Shown: positions 16,399-24,822, numbered from the stretch's first letter. The stretch: DNA of 31,388 nt from an uncultured Desulfovibrio sp. (GCA_900541395.1 UQJT01000033.1:1-31388); one strand, 5' to 3'. Translations and numbers: made by a program. The notes: generated from the letters alone by a model not told the origin.

Positions 16399-16540
16399 CT
16401 CGGAATGACCATGCCCCCGCGCCGCGCGGGATATGCGCCCCCGGTCGTTCCCGACACTTTTTTCCGGGCCGCGCCGATGCGGCGATTGTTTCCATCCCTG
16501 CCTGTTTTTTTCCGCCCTTTGCCGTCAGAAGGAACATCCC

Positions 16541-17260
16541 ATGCCCGTCAAACGCCACTCTTACGCCGCCATTTTCATGCACTGGTTCAACGCCGTGTGC
16601 TGGATACTGTTGCTGGCCACCGGCTTCGGCCTTATTTCCAACGAGACGCTGCAACCCGTGGCCGGATGGTGGGTGCGCTTCATGGAAAGCGTGTTCGGCG
16701 GCGGCGCAGGTCTTCTGACCACGCACGTGACCATCGCCGTCACTTGGATTGTGGTCTACGCCCTGTTCCTGTTGCTGCGTTGGAAGGCTGACGCTTGGCC
16801 CTTCCTGCGGGAAATTTTCAACCTTTCGCCGCGCACGGACGCCGTATGGACGGTGCGCAAGGGCTTCTGGCTGGTGCTGGGCCCCAAGGCCATGCGCCGT
16901 CTGGGCATGGACCCCAACCTGCCGCCCCAGGGCTTTTATAACGCGGGTCAGAAATACGTGGCCATCGCGGCCGTGCTGTGCAGCCTGGGCCTGGTCGTAA
17001 GCGGCGCCATTCTGCTCTATACCCGCGAGCCCGGCGCCTCCATGCCTCTGGCTCAGTGGCTTATTTTCATCCATTTTCTGTGCGCCGGCATTATGGCCGT
17101 GGCTCTGCCCGTCCATATCTATATGGCGGCCCTGGCTCCGGGCGAAGCCCCGGCGCTGCGCTCCATGTTCACGGGTACCGTGCCCGCCGACCACGTCAAG
17201 CATCACAACCCGCTGTGGTATGAACAACTTGTGCGTGAAGGCAAAATTCGGGAATCTTAA
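16541..17260 (+). CDS. Orphan cytochrome b (formate dehydrogenase gamma / cytochrome b561-like)
   Basis: The protein has 239 residues with four to five membrane helices. Histidines are placed as in di-heme cytochrome b subunits: H14 in IFMHWFNAVCWILLL, one in LLTTHVTIAVTW, and others in FIHFLCAGIMAVALPVHIYM. The C-terminus VPADHVKHHNPLWYEQL is the signature end of FdnI/HybB-like gamma subunits that pass electrons to or from the quinone pool. AAGGA precedes the ATG. No catalytic formate dehydrogenase or hydrogenase subunit is nearby, so it probably serves another periplasmic partner, perhaps in the adjacent unknown operon. A hairpin follows the gene. Confidence 0.85.
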   Translation: MPVKRHSYAAIFMHWFNAVCWILLLATGFGLISNETLQPVAGWWVRFMESVFGGGAGLLTTHVTIAVTWIVVYALFLLLRWKADAWPFLREIFNLSPRTDAVWTVRKGFWLVLGPKAMRRLGMDPNLPPQGFYNAGQKYVAIAAVLCSLGLVVSGAILLYTREPGASMPLAQWLIFIHFLCAGIMAVALPVHIYMAALAPGEAPALRSMFTGTVPADHVKHHNPLWYEQLVREGKIRES

Positions 17261-17330
17261 CCCCGACCGCACCAACAATCACACTCCGGTCCGGACCGGG
17301 TCGGCCCGCCCTTTCCGGAGTTTGCTTTCC

Positions 17331-17373
17331 AACTCCCGCCCGCCGACGCGACATTGTCCGGCGGGCGGGAGTT
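17331..17373 (+). terminator. Hairpin between the cytochrome b and response regulator genes
   Basis: AACTCCCGCCCGCCG (17331-17345) pairs perfectly with CGGCGGGCGGGAGTT (17359-17373), followed by GCGTTTT. It ends only 18 bp before the regulator start, so it may terminate the cytochrome b transcript or attenuate read-through. Confidence 0.6.
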
Positions 17374-17391
17374 GCGTTTTCGGATGAACGT

Positions 17392-18777
17392 ATGCAGTAC
17401 CGTATTCTGGTAGTGGACGACGAACAAGAATGGCTGGAAATTCTCCAGTTGCTGTTTACCCGCAAGGGCTGGGAAGTCCACACGGCCTGCTCCGGCGAGG
17501 AAGCCTGGACCCGCATGAGCGAAACCAGCTATGACCTGGTCATCTGCGATCTGGCCATGCCCGACATGACCGGCATCGAGCTTCTCAAACGGGTGCGCAC
17601 CGTGGATGCGGTGTTGCCCTTCGTGATCATGACCGGCGTGGGTTCCATCCAGACGGCCGTGGAGGCCGTGCAACTGGGGGCTTACAGCTACATCACCAAA
17701 CCGTTCAAAACCCAGGACCTGGAGATCACGGCCACCCGCGCCGTGGAACACGGCCGCATGCACCGTCAACTGGAAAACGCGCGCGACAAGAACACTCCCG
17801 ACGTCATGCCCTTTGTGCTGGGCTCCAGCAAGGCCATGCAGGAGGTGCTCGGCACCATCAACAAGGTGGCGGATTCGTCTGTGCCGGTGCTTATCCAGGG
17901 TGAGACGGGCACGGGCAAATCTCTGCTGGCTTCACACATCCACGGCATCAGTTCCCGACGGGAAATGCCTTTTCTGACCATCGATTGCGGCGCGCTGCCC
18001 GAAACCCTGCTGGAAAGCGAACTGTTCGGCCATGTCAAGGGCGCGTTCACCGGCGCGCTGTTCAGCCGCCGGGGTCTGCTTGAAGAAGCCCAGGGCGGCA
18101 CCGTGTTTCTGGACGAAATAGGCGAACTGTCGCCCGCCACCCAGGTCAAACTGTTGCGGGCCATTCAGGAACGCGAAATCCGTCCCGTAGGCGGCAACAA
18201 ACCGGTCAGCGTGGACGTGCGCTTCATCACCGCCACCAACCGCAATCTCAAGGAAGACGTCACCTCAGGGCGCTTCCGCGAAGATCTGTACTACCGCCTG
18301 GCGGTTATTCCCATCTTTCTGCCGCCCTTACGCGAACGCCTGGGCGACCTCATCCTGTTCATCGGACACTTTGTGGAAAAATTCAACGCCCGTTACGGCA
18401 AATCCATCACCGGCGTCAGTCCGGCCGCCATGCAGATGCTGTTCCAACAGCCCTGGAAAGGCAATATCCGCGAACTGGAGAATGTGTTGGAACGCGCCGT
18501 GCTGCTGGCCGATCAGGATGAACTGAGCCCCGACACCCTGGGGTTGCAATTCTCACTGTCCGACAAACGCGACTCAGGCGGCTCGTCCGCCGCCCCGGTT
18601 TCTCTGCAGCAAGCCGTGCAGGACGCCGAGCGCCGCGCCATCCAACAGGCCCTGATCATCACCGGCGGCAACCGCACCCAGGCAGCCGCCCTGCTCGGCA
18701 TCGGCCGCCGCACCCTGTACGACAAGCTCGACGAATACGGCATCGACGCCAAACCCCGCGCCGACGGGGGAGAGTAG
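17392..18777 (+). CDS. NtrC-family sigma-54-dependent response regulator
   Basis: The protein has 461 residues in three domains. A receiver domain (residues 3-120) has acidic D9/D10 and the phosphoacceptor D53 (VICDLAMPD). A sigma-54-interacting AAA+ domain follows, with Walker A GETGTGKS (170-177) and the sigma-54 contact loop GAFTGA (217-222). A C-terminal Fis-type helix-turn-helix ([20 protein letters not shown]) ends the protein. It should activate sigma-54 promoters after phosphorylation. No histidine kinase is present in the window. Its position after the 976-aa / YeiH-like / HhH / cytochrome b block suggests it controls those genes. A GG-N10-GC element at 11070-11085 is a candidate target. 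Confidence 0.93.
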   Translation: MQYRILVVDDEQEWLEILQLLFTRKGWEVHTACSGEEAWTRMSETSYDLVICDLAMPDMTGIELLKRVRTVDAVLPFVIMTGVGSIQTAVEAVQLGAYSYITKPFKTQDLEITATRAVEHGRMHRQLENARDKNTPDVMPFVLGSSKAMQEVLGTINKVADSSVPVLIQGETGTGKSLLASHIHGISSRREMPFLTIDCGALPETLLESELFGHVKGAFTGALFSRRGLLEEAQGGTVFLDEIGELSPATQVKLLRAIQEREIRPVGGNKPVSVDVRFITATNRNLKEDVTSGRFREDLYYRLAVIPIFLPPLRERLGDLILFIGHFVEKFNARYGKSITGVSPAAMQMLFQQPWKGNIRELENVLERAVLLADQDELSPDTLGLQFSLSDKRDSGGSSAAPVSLQQAVQDAERRAIQQALIITGGNRTQAAALLGIGRRTLYDKLDEYGIDAKPRADGGE

Positions 18778-19186
18778 AAAAGGAAGAAACGTCGGCGGAG
18801 CGGGCGGTGAAGGTAAAGGCCGAAGCCGTTCCGTTGCGCGGATAGTGGGCGGCAACGCAGTTGCCGCAAAGGCAGCCCGTGTTCCACATGGGCGAAAGGC
18901 AGGCTTCGACCACCGCCGGCGGAAGCGCGCCGGAACAAACCTTTGGTTTGTTCCGGCTCCGCTTCGCGCGACCTCGGGCCGCTCCTCGCCCCCCTCCATG
19001 TCGGCTTCCAGCCGACGGGGGGTCGTCGCTCAAAACGTGCTGACGCGCGTGCCTCCGGCGGTTAAAGGTAGTAAGGTAGTCTCGTGATTTCCCGGCAGGT
19101 GAAGCCTTTGCGAAGCAAAGGATTCACCCAACGGGGGGGACCGGGGGGAATCATTCCCCCCGGCGGGGTGCGGGGCGGAGCCCCGA
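18778..19186. other. Hairpin-rich non-coding region
   Basis: No convincing gene. Perfect or near-perfect stems: GCGGCAAC/GTTGCCGC (18849-18867), GCCGGAACAAACC/GGTTTGTTCCGGC (18929-18957), GTCGGCT/AGCCGAC (19000-19016), a 14-bp stem with one mismatch at 19098-19128, CCGGGGGGAAT/ATTCCCCCCGG (19141-19163) and CGGGGC/GCCCCG (19171-19185). The last two directly follow the stop of the leftward molybdenum hydroxylase operon and probably end its transcript. The density resembles degenerate REP-like repeats. Confidence 0.55.
19141..19185 (-). terminator. Double hairpin ending the molybdenum hydroxylase operon
   Basis: CGGGGC/GCCCCG (19171-19185) and CCGGGGGGAAT/ATTCCCCCCGG (19141-19163) follow the stop codon at 19187 in the leftward direction. 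No long U-tract is seen. Confidence 0.5.
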
Positions 19187-21505
19187 TTATTGTTCCTGAA
19201 GCATGGCGAACACGCGTTCGGGCGTGAGGGGAATTTCGCGCACGGGCATGCCCAGGGCGTGGCTGACGGCGTTGGCGATGGCCGAAGCCGGGCAAACCAG
19301 GCTGCATTCGCCTGCCCCTTTGGCGCCGAAGGGTCCGGCGGAATCCTCGCAGGGCACGATGATGCTTTCGATGGGCGGAACGTCCATAGCCGTGGGCACC
19401 ATATAGGTGTGCATATTGCGCTGATTCTGGCGGCCGTCGGGGGCGTAGGTGATTTCCTCGGTAAGAGCGTACCCCAGGCCCTGGACCACGCCGCCCTCGA
19501 TCTGCCCTTCCACGATCTGGGGATGGATGGCGACGCCCACGTCATGGGCGGCCACCAGCTTGTTTACCGTAACCTGACCGGTTTCGGTATCCACCGACAC
19601 GTCGGCAAAGCAGGCGTGCCAGGGCGGCGAGTTGGGCGGCACGGTGCGGCCCACGCCGATGAACTGCTTGTTGCGGATGTGCGCGTAATAGCACAGATCG
19701 GCCAGAGTCACGGCCCGAGCCTTACCCGCCGCAAAATCGTCCGCCGGGCCGGGTTCCGCGCCGGGCAGGCCGACCACGCCGTCAACCAGCCCCATATCGT
19801 CGCGTTTTAAGCCGGAAATCTCCGCCGCATAATCCAGTATCTGAGCACGGGCATCCTCGGCCGCCGCCTTGACCGCCGTGCCCGCCGCGTACAGGGTGCG
19901 GCTGGCGTGGCTGCCGATGGCGAAAGGCGTGCTCTGGGTGTCGCCAAAGGTGATGGACGTTTTGTCCAGCGCCACGCCGAAGGCTTCGGCCGCCACCATA
20001 GGCAGGGAAGTGCTGGTGCCGGTGCCCAGATCGGGCACGCCCACCGCCAGATGCAACGAGCCGTCCACCTGCACGGCAACATAGGCGTTGTCGAAATCCA
20101 CGCAGAAAGGCCAGGCGTTGGACACGTGGGTCCCTACGGCCATACCGATACCCCGGCGCACCGTCCCTTCCTGCTCCGGATTGGCGCGCCTTTCCCAGCC
20201 GATGGCTTTCGCGCCTTCCGTAATGCAGGCCTGAAGGGCCGTGGAAGAACAGGGATAAGGCAGAAACCAGGGCTTCCCGGCCTTCATGATGTTCTTTTCG
20301 CGCAGCTTGAGGGGGTCCATGCCCAGGCGCAAGGCCATTTCATCCACGCAACGCTCGATGGCCAGATTCGTCTGAGGGTTGCCGAAACCGCGCATGGCCC
20401 CGGCCGGGGTGGTGTTGGTGTAGGCGGAATGGCCGACATAGCGCTTGTGGGGCATGTCGTAAACGGCCAGGCCCATAGCTCCGCCCACGCCCGGCAATTC
20501 CACGCCGAAGCTGCAATACGCTCCGGTGTTGAACAGGCCGTGCAGGTCCAGAGCATGAAACGTGCCGTCCTTTTTCGCGCCCAGGCGCACCGTGACGCGC
20601 ACGCCGTGACGCGTATCCGAGGCGATAAAGTCCTCCTCGCGCGAAAAGACGCACTTGACCGGCCGCCCGCACAGCCGGGCCAGAGCCACGGCAATGACTT
20701 CGGCCTTGGCCGACAGACCGATACGCACCCCGAAGCCGCCGCCGATATAGGGCGGAGCCAGCACGCGCACGGCGCTGGCCGGGACATCGAAGGCGCTGGC
20801 GATAATATAGCGCGAGGGATGGGGCGTCTGGGTCGTGCTCCATATCGTGATCTTGCCGTCGCCGTCCACCTGGGCCACGGCGGCCTGGGTTTCCATCTGC
20901 ATCTGCTTGACCACGGGCAGCACAAATTCGCCTTCGACGACCTCGTCGCATTCCCTGAAGGCGTCTTCGATATCTCCCTCGCCCCAGGCCAGACGCACGA
21001 TTTCACCCGGAATGTTGCGCCCCTCGGGCGTCACGCCCTTGCCGCCGTGCAGTTCGGGGGCCTCGGGCCGCATGGCCTCCGCCGCGTCGTACACGGCGGG
21101 CAGGAGCTCGTATTCCACCTTAATCGCGTCGGCCGCGGCCCGCGCCTGCTCCGGCGTGTCGGCGGCCACGGCGGCCGCCTCGTCCCCCACAAAGCGCACC
21201 ACTTTGTCGAATATCAACTGATCGAGCACCCGTTCCTGCCCCGGCACGGTAGTGAACATGGGGGCCGAAGCGTTGTACAGATGGTGGGGCGTGTTGCCGT
21301 AGTGCGCCACGGCGCGCACCCCGGGCATGGCCAGAGCCGCCGAGGCGTCGATGCTCACGATGCGCGCGTGGGGATGAGGACTGCGCACGACCGCGGCATA
21401 CGCCATGCCGGGCAGCGTAATATCCGACGTATACATGGCGGTTCCGCGCACTTTATCCAGCGCGTCGCGCCGTACCGCGTTCCGACCTATAACGGCGTGA
21501 CTCAT
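19187..21505 (-). CDS. Xanthine dehydrogenase-family molybdopterin-binding subunit
   Basis: The protein has 772 residues. It shows the full large-subunit pattern of the molybdenum hydroxylase family: an N-terminal DALDKVRGTAMYTSDI segment, a GGGFGVR Mo-cofactor segment, AMRGFGNPQ, and near the C-terminus GAKGAGE with the catalytic glutamate at about residue 733. Such enzymes hydroxylate aldehydes, purines or N-heterocycles using water as oxygen source. The length fits the three-subunit CoxL/HcrA-like architecture. It overlaps the 2Fe-2S subunit by four bases and is last in the operon. The substrate is not readable: aromatic aldehydes, heteroaromatics or purines are all possible. No XdhC-type maturation gene is in view. 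Confidence 0.92.
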   Translation of the reverse strand: MSHAVIGRNAVRRDALDKVRGTAMYTSDITLPGMAYAAVVRSPHPHARIVSIDASAALAMPGVRAVAHYGNTPHHLYNASAPMFTTVPGQERVLDQLIFDKVVRFVGDEAAAVAADTPEQARAAADAIKVEYELLPAVYDAAEAMRPEAPELHGGKGVTPEGRNIPGEIVRLAWGEGDIEDAFRECDEVVEGEFVLPVVKQMQMETQAAVAQVDGDGKITIWSTTQTPHPSRYIIASAFDVPASAVRVLAPPYIGGGFGVRIGLSAKAEVIAVALARLCGRPVKCVFSREEDFIASDTRHGVRVTVRLGAKKDGTFHALDLHGLFNTGAYCSFGVELPGVGGAMGLAVYDMPHKRYVGHSAYTNTTPAGAMRGFGNPQTNLAIERCVDEMALRLGMDPLKLREKNIMKAGKPWFLPYPCSSTALQACITEGAKAIGWERRANPEQEGTVRRGIGMAVGTHVSNAWPFCVDFDNAYVAVQVDGSLHLAVGVPDLGTGTSTSLPMVAAEAFGVALDKTSITFGDTQSTPFAIGSHASRTLYAAGTAVKAAAEDARAQILDYAAEISGLKRDDMGLVDGVVGLPGAEPGPADDFAAGKARAVTLADLCYYAHIRNKQFIGVGRTVPPNSPPWHACFADVSVDTETGQVTVNKLVAAHDVGVAIHPQIVEGQIEGGVVQGLGYALTEEITYAPDGRQNQRNMHTYMVPTAMDVPPIESIIVPCEDSAGPFGAKGAGECSLVCPASAIANAVSHALGMPVREIPLTPERVFAMLQEQ

Positions 21506-21984
21506 GACGTTTCCCCCTGCTTCCGAAGCTCGCGGGCCGCCTGTTCGATGGCCGCCTCAATTTTGACGTACCCGGTGCAGCGACAGATGTTCCCGGCGAT
21601 GGCGGCGCGGATGTCCTGCCTGTCGGGATTGGGATTGGCGTCCAGCAGCGCCTTGGCCGACATCACCATGCCCGGGATGCAGTATCCGCACTGCACGCTG
21701 CCCTGATCCATAAACGCCTGCTGAATAACGTCCGGTTTGCCGTCTTTGGACAGGCCCTCGACGGTCAGCACTTCGGCCCCTTCCACCTTGCCCATAGGCA
21801 CCAGACAGGAATTGACGGTACTGCCGTTCATGATCACGGTGCACGCTCCGCAGTCGCCGGAGCGACACCCGCACTTGACGCCGGTCAGATGAAAATGCTC
21901 GCGCAGAACATCCAAAAGCGTGGCCCCGGGGTCGACCCCCAGCTCCACCGCTTCGCCGTTCAACGTAAAACGGATGATTTGCAT
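21502..21984 (-). CDS. 2Fe-2S subunit of the molybdenum hydroxylase
   Basis: The protein has 160 residues and two 2Fe-2S domains. The plant-ferredoxin type cluster uses C40-x4-C45-x2-C48-x11-C60 (segment CGCRSGDCGAC), and the second uses C99-x2-C102 (CGYC) with C134-x-C136 (NICRCTGY). It carries electrons from the Mo site to the FAD subunit. It is the middle gene of the leftward operon, 69 bp after the FAD gene and overlapping the Mo subunit gene by four bases. Length and motifs are complete. Confidence 0.95.
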   Translation of the reverse strand: MQIIRFTLNGEAVELGVDPGATLLDVLREHFHLTGVKCGCRSGDCGACTVIMNGSTVNSCLVPMGKVEGAEVLTVEGLSKDGKPDVIQQAFMDQGSVQCGYCIPGMVMSAKALLDANPNPDRQDIRAAIAGNICRCTGYVKIEAAIEQAARELRKQGETS

Positions 21985-22053
21985 GGAATTCTCCCTAGTC
22001 CACCCCGAACCGGGCGGCTGCTTGTCGTTGATGTCGTCAGGCCCGCCGGGACG

Positions 22054-22926
22054 CTATTCGCCGCCCGCGGCGCGCTCCGCCGCCCGCGCCAGGGCACGGC
22101 GGACAAACACGGGCAGCACGCCCTCCCGATACTCCTTGCTGCCCCGCACGGCGCTGCTGCGAAATTCCGCCTCCTCGCGGGCCAGCTCTCCGGCCCGGGC
22201 AAACAATCCGGCGTCCGGCGCCTGCCCCTCCAACAGCCGTTCGGCCTTCGCGGCATGCCGGGGCGCGGGGCCGGCCGGAGCCATGACGATGGACACCCCG
22301 CGCATCAGCCCGTTTTCCAGCGTCACGCGGGCGGCCACGCACAGCATGGGCAAAGAAAGCGCCTTGCGCTGTTCCATGCGGGCGTAGGCCGAGCCCGTCC
22401 CCGCTCCGGCCAGGGGCACTTTGATTTGGGTTATGCATTCGGCGCAGGCGTTCACCGCGGACTTGCCCACGCCGTGATACATGGCCGTCATGGGCAACTC
22501 CCGAACGCCGTCCGGCGAGGCCACCACGCACACGGCGCCCAGGGCGGTCAACGTCACCCCGGCGTCGGCCGCGGGCAACGCGCTGACGATATTGCCCGCC
22601 AGAGTGCCCATATTGCGGATCTGGCGGCTGCCCACCTTGCCGCAACCCTCGGCCAGCGCCCGGGCATGGCGCCGCACCAGCGGCGATTGTTCCGCCTGGG
22701 AATGGGTGACGCAGGCCCCGAATACAAGAAAACCGCCCTCTTCCCGAATATCCTTCATGCCCGGAATCCAACCAAGGTCCACCAGACGCGGGCTTTTGCG
22801 CGAAGGTTTGGCCTGCTCGACAAGCAAATCCGTTCCCCCCGCGATAACGCGACCCTGTCCGGGTTTTTCCTGCAGCAGGCTGAGCGCCTCCTGTACGGTG
22901 CGCGGTCTGAAATATTCCTGTGTCAT
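22054..22926 (-). CDS. FAD-binding subunit of the molybdenum hydroxylase
   Basis: The protein has 290 residues from the ATG at 22926, which has AAGGGG upstream. A longer in-frame start at 23043 would run through the promoter and add non-conserved residues. FAD-binding motifs VIAGGTDLLVE (first FAD segment) and IRNMGTLAGNI (second) are present, as in CoxM and XdhB-type subunits. The extra 4Fe-4S insertion of 4-hydroxybenzoyl-CoA reductase beta subunits is not apparent. It is the first gene of the operon, behind the promoter at 23015-23043, and passes electrons to an acceptor that is not encoded nearby. Confidence 0.93.
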   Translation of the reverse strand: MTQEYFRPRTVQEALSLLQEKPGQGRVIAGGTDLLVEQAKPSRKSPRLVDLGWIPGMKDIREEGGFLVFGACVTHSQAEQSPLVRRHARALAEGCGKVGSRQIRNMGTLAGNIVSALPAADAGVTLTALGAVCVVASPDGVRELPMTAMYHGVGKSAVNACAECITQIKVPLAGAGTGSAYARMEQRKALSLPMLCVAARVTLENGLMRGVSIVMAPAGPAPRHAAKAERLLEGQAPDAGLFARAGELAREEAEFRSSAVRGSKEYREGVLPVFVRRALARAAERAAGGE

Positions 22927-22980
22927 GGTCTGCCCCTTGAATAATGTGTGTGGCCGCCGGGATGGGCGGGCTGCATGGAC

Positions 22981-23042
22981 TGACACGCTCTTCAAAGAAA
23001 TCGTGATTTTGTTCAATGTAGAAAACTCTATAAAGCGTGTCA
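22981..23042. promoter_or_regulatory. Inverted repeat flanking the molybdenum hydroxylase promoter
   Basis: TGACACGCT (22981-22989) and AGCGTGTCA (23034-23042) are perfect inverted copies 44 bp apart. One overlaps the -35 box and the other lies about +19 to +27. Two half-sites in this arrangement suggest repression by looping or paired operators. The regulator is unknown. Confidence 0.45.
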
Positions 23043-23043
23043 A
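23015..23043 (-). promoter_or_regulatory. Sigma-70-type promoter of the molybdenum hydroxylase operon
   Basis: On the minus strand TTGACA (23038-23043) is followed after 17 bp by TACATT (23015-23020), giving a start near 23008 and a leader of about 80 bases to the FAD gene ATG. It lies in an AT-rich stretch unlike the surrounding GC-rich sequence. Confidence 0.7.
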
Positions 23044-23087
23044 TCTCTTTACCTTGTTTTTCCTGCTCTCTTATGAACTTTTATTGT

Positions 23088-23116
23088 GCAATTTTTCGCA
23101 AATTTAAAGCAATTTA
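23088..23116. promoter_or_regulatory. Three helically phased GCAATTT-type direct repeats
   Basis: GCAATTT at 23088, GCAAATTT at 23098 and GCAATTT at 23109 are spaced 10 and 11 bp, about one helical turn. They lie roughly 80-107 bp upstream of the predicted minus-strand start, where an activator would bind. They could also serve the divergent alkyltransferase gene. Simple AT-richness is an alternative. Confidence 0.35.
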
Positions 23117-23463
23117 TCTATACAATATTCTTTTTCTTGTTTCAATTTTCACATAAAACAAACAAAAATACGTTTTGTTCCGCAGGTTATTGCCTTCCAT
23201 TATGACTTCTCTGTGGAATATTTCAGGAAACGCGCCGCCCCGCAAACGACTTGACGCAAACGGTTCCTCGTTGGAAAAGAGAACAACGGCATCGCCTCCT
23301 CCACGGTCCCGAAAAAAACGCCGAACCGTCCGCCTGAACGGTATTTTCCCCACCGACGGCGAACGGAATACGCTCATAAGAATCCACGGATACGGCGGAG
23401 GCCCGGCGGCCGCGACACGGCCGACGACCATGAATGTATGGACTTTTTTCCAAGGTGTACGTC

Positions 23464-24006
23464 ATGTTGTATTCGACCACCTACGCGTCGTTGGTGGGCC
23501 CTCTCACTCTGGCCGGCGACGGAGAAAACCTTGTCGGCCTTTGGATGGAGGGAGACCGCTATTTCGCCGATACGATTGCCGGACGCCCTGTGACGGAAAA
23601 CAAGGAGTTGCCGCTTTTCGCCACAGTGAAAAACTGGCTGGATGCGTACTTCGCGGGCGAACGGCCCGCCATTTCAGCCTTGCCGCTGGCCCCCGCGGGA
23701 ACGCCCTTCCAAAAGCTCGTCTATGATATTATGCGCGACATTCCTTACGGCCAATGCACGACTTATGGCGCGATAGCCCGCCAGGCGGCCCGCATGATGA
23801 ACAAAAAACGGATGTCCGGCCAGGCGGTGGGCGGCGCGGTAGGGCGCAACCCCATTTCCATCATCATCCCCTGCCATCGGGTCGTGGGGGCCAACGGCAA
23901 CCTGACCGGATACGGGGGAGGCATCCCCAAAAAAATACAGCTCTTGCGACATGAGGGCGTCGATATGTCCGCCTTGTTCATCCCCCGCAAGGGCACGGCC
24001 CTCTAA
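23464..24006 (+). CDS. ogt: O6-alkylguanine-DNA alkyltransferase (first of tandem pair)
   Basis: The protein has 180 residues. The active-site motif P-C-H-R-V is in IIPCHRVVGANGNLTGYGGG, and the DNA-binding segment DIPYGQCTTYGAIA precedes it. This suicide enzyme moves the alkyl group from O6-alkylguanine in DNA to its own cysteine, repairing methylation damage in the cytoplasm. An in-frame ATG lies at 23434, but 23464 has AAGG at the right spacing and gives the same length as the second copy. It is transcribed divergently from the molybdenum hydroxylase operon. The second copy starts 55 bp after its stop. The region before it (22927-23463) holds the divergent regulatory sites and no other gene. 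Confidence 0.9.
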   Translation: MLYSTTYASLVGPLTLAGDGENLVGLWMEGDRYFADTIAGRPVTENKELPLFATVKNWLDAYFAGERPAISALPLAPAGTPFQKLVYDIMRDIPYGQCTTYGAIARQAARMMNKKRMSGQAVGGAVGRNPISIIIPCHRVVGANGNLTGYGGGIPKKIQLLRHEGVDMSALFIPRKGTAL

Positions 24007-24061
24007 AACCGGCCGAGGCCGCCCGACAGCGTCCTTCTCCCCCTCATGACCAGGAGTGAAT

Positions 24062-24604
24062 ATGACCATTTTTTCAGCGCGCTATGACTCGCCCGTGGGC
24101 AGGCTCACGCTGGCCGCCGGAGAACAGGGCCTGGCGGGATTGTGGCTGGATGGGCAAAAGTATTTTGGCGACACCGTGGACGGCGTATTTGTGGAGGCCC
24201 CGGACATGCCTTTGCTGAAGAAGGCCCGACAATGGCTGGACGCCTATTTCGCCGGGCGAAAGCCCGCTGTCTCCGCTCTGCCGCTGGCTCCGGCGGGCGG
24301 TGAATTTCGCCGGGAAGTGTGGAAGATTCTGTGCGAAATCCCGTATGGCGAGTATATGACCTACGGCGAAATCGCCCGGCTTATGGCAAAACGTTTGAAC
24401 AGAAAAAGCATGTCGAGCCAGGCGGTGGGCGGCGCGGTGGGACACAATCCCATTTCCATCATCATCCCCTGCCATCGGGTCGTGGGCAGCAACGGGAGCT
24501 TGACCGGGTATGCCGGCGGCATTGCCGCCAAAAAAAAGTTGCTGGAACTGGAGGGCGTTGACGTATCGCGTTTTTTCACGCCCAAAAAAGGAAGCGCTCT
24601 TTAG
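24062..24604 (+). CDS. ogt: O6-alkylguanine-DNA alkyltransferase (second of tandem pair)
   Basis: The protein has 180 residues and is collinear with the preceding gene without visible gaps, with the same IIPCHRVVG active-site segment and LDAYFAG...LPLAPAGG and QAVGGAVG blocks. Identity to the first copy is roughly half or slightly more by eye, so the duplication is not recent or the copies have specialised. AGGAG lies five bases before the ATG at 24062; a GTG two codons upstream is less likely. The catalytic cysteine is kept in both copies, so both should be active. A hairpin region follows directly after the stop. Confidence 0.9.
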   Translation: MTIFSARYDSPVGRLTLAAGEQGLAGLWLDGQKYFGDTVDGVFVEAPDMPLLKKARQWLDAYFAGRKPAVSALPLAPAGGEFRREVWKILCEIPYGEYMTYGEIARLMAKRLNRKSMSSQAVGGAVGHNPISIIIPCHRVVGSNGSLTGYAGGIAAKKKLLELEGVDVSRFFTPKKGSAL

Positions 24605-24747
24605 AGCAAGTTGACTTTTGGGGCGTTTTGCCCTTGAAAATATCGGCCGGTCAGGCCCCTGTGTTCCGGCCCGCAGCTTTCACGCCTCCATCGGAGCAGC
24701 CGCAATTCATGTGCGGCGTATAGCTCCGATGGAGGCGTGAAAGCTGC
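24603..24747. repeat. Intergenic element with a 25-bp perfect inverted repeat
   Basis: GCAGCTTTCACGCCTCCATC (first 20 of 25 bases, 24673-24697) pairs perfectly with 24723-24747. A smaller GCCGCA/TGCGGC stem (24699-24717) sits in the 25-base loop. The segment begins with GAGCAAGTTGACTT right after the stop codon, which resembles the starts of the repeats at 6861 and 10768. Confidence 0.55.
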
Positions 24748-24822
24748 AAGCAGAAACAGCGCGTCTCGGCCATGTATAATCTTGAAGTCGATCCGTCCTG
24801 ATGAACGGCCCCCGGAAAAACC

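Noticed and set aside
16541..17260. Formate dehydrogenase or hydrogenase operon
   Set aside because: Only the cytochrome b subunit is present; no catalytic or iron-sulfur subunit is adjacent.
19907..21706. Plus-strand frame of 599 codons opposite the molybdenum hydroxylase genes
   Set aside because: Antisense shadow; the minus strand has complete cofactor motifs in three consecutive genes.
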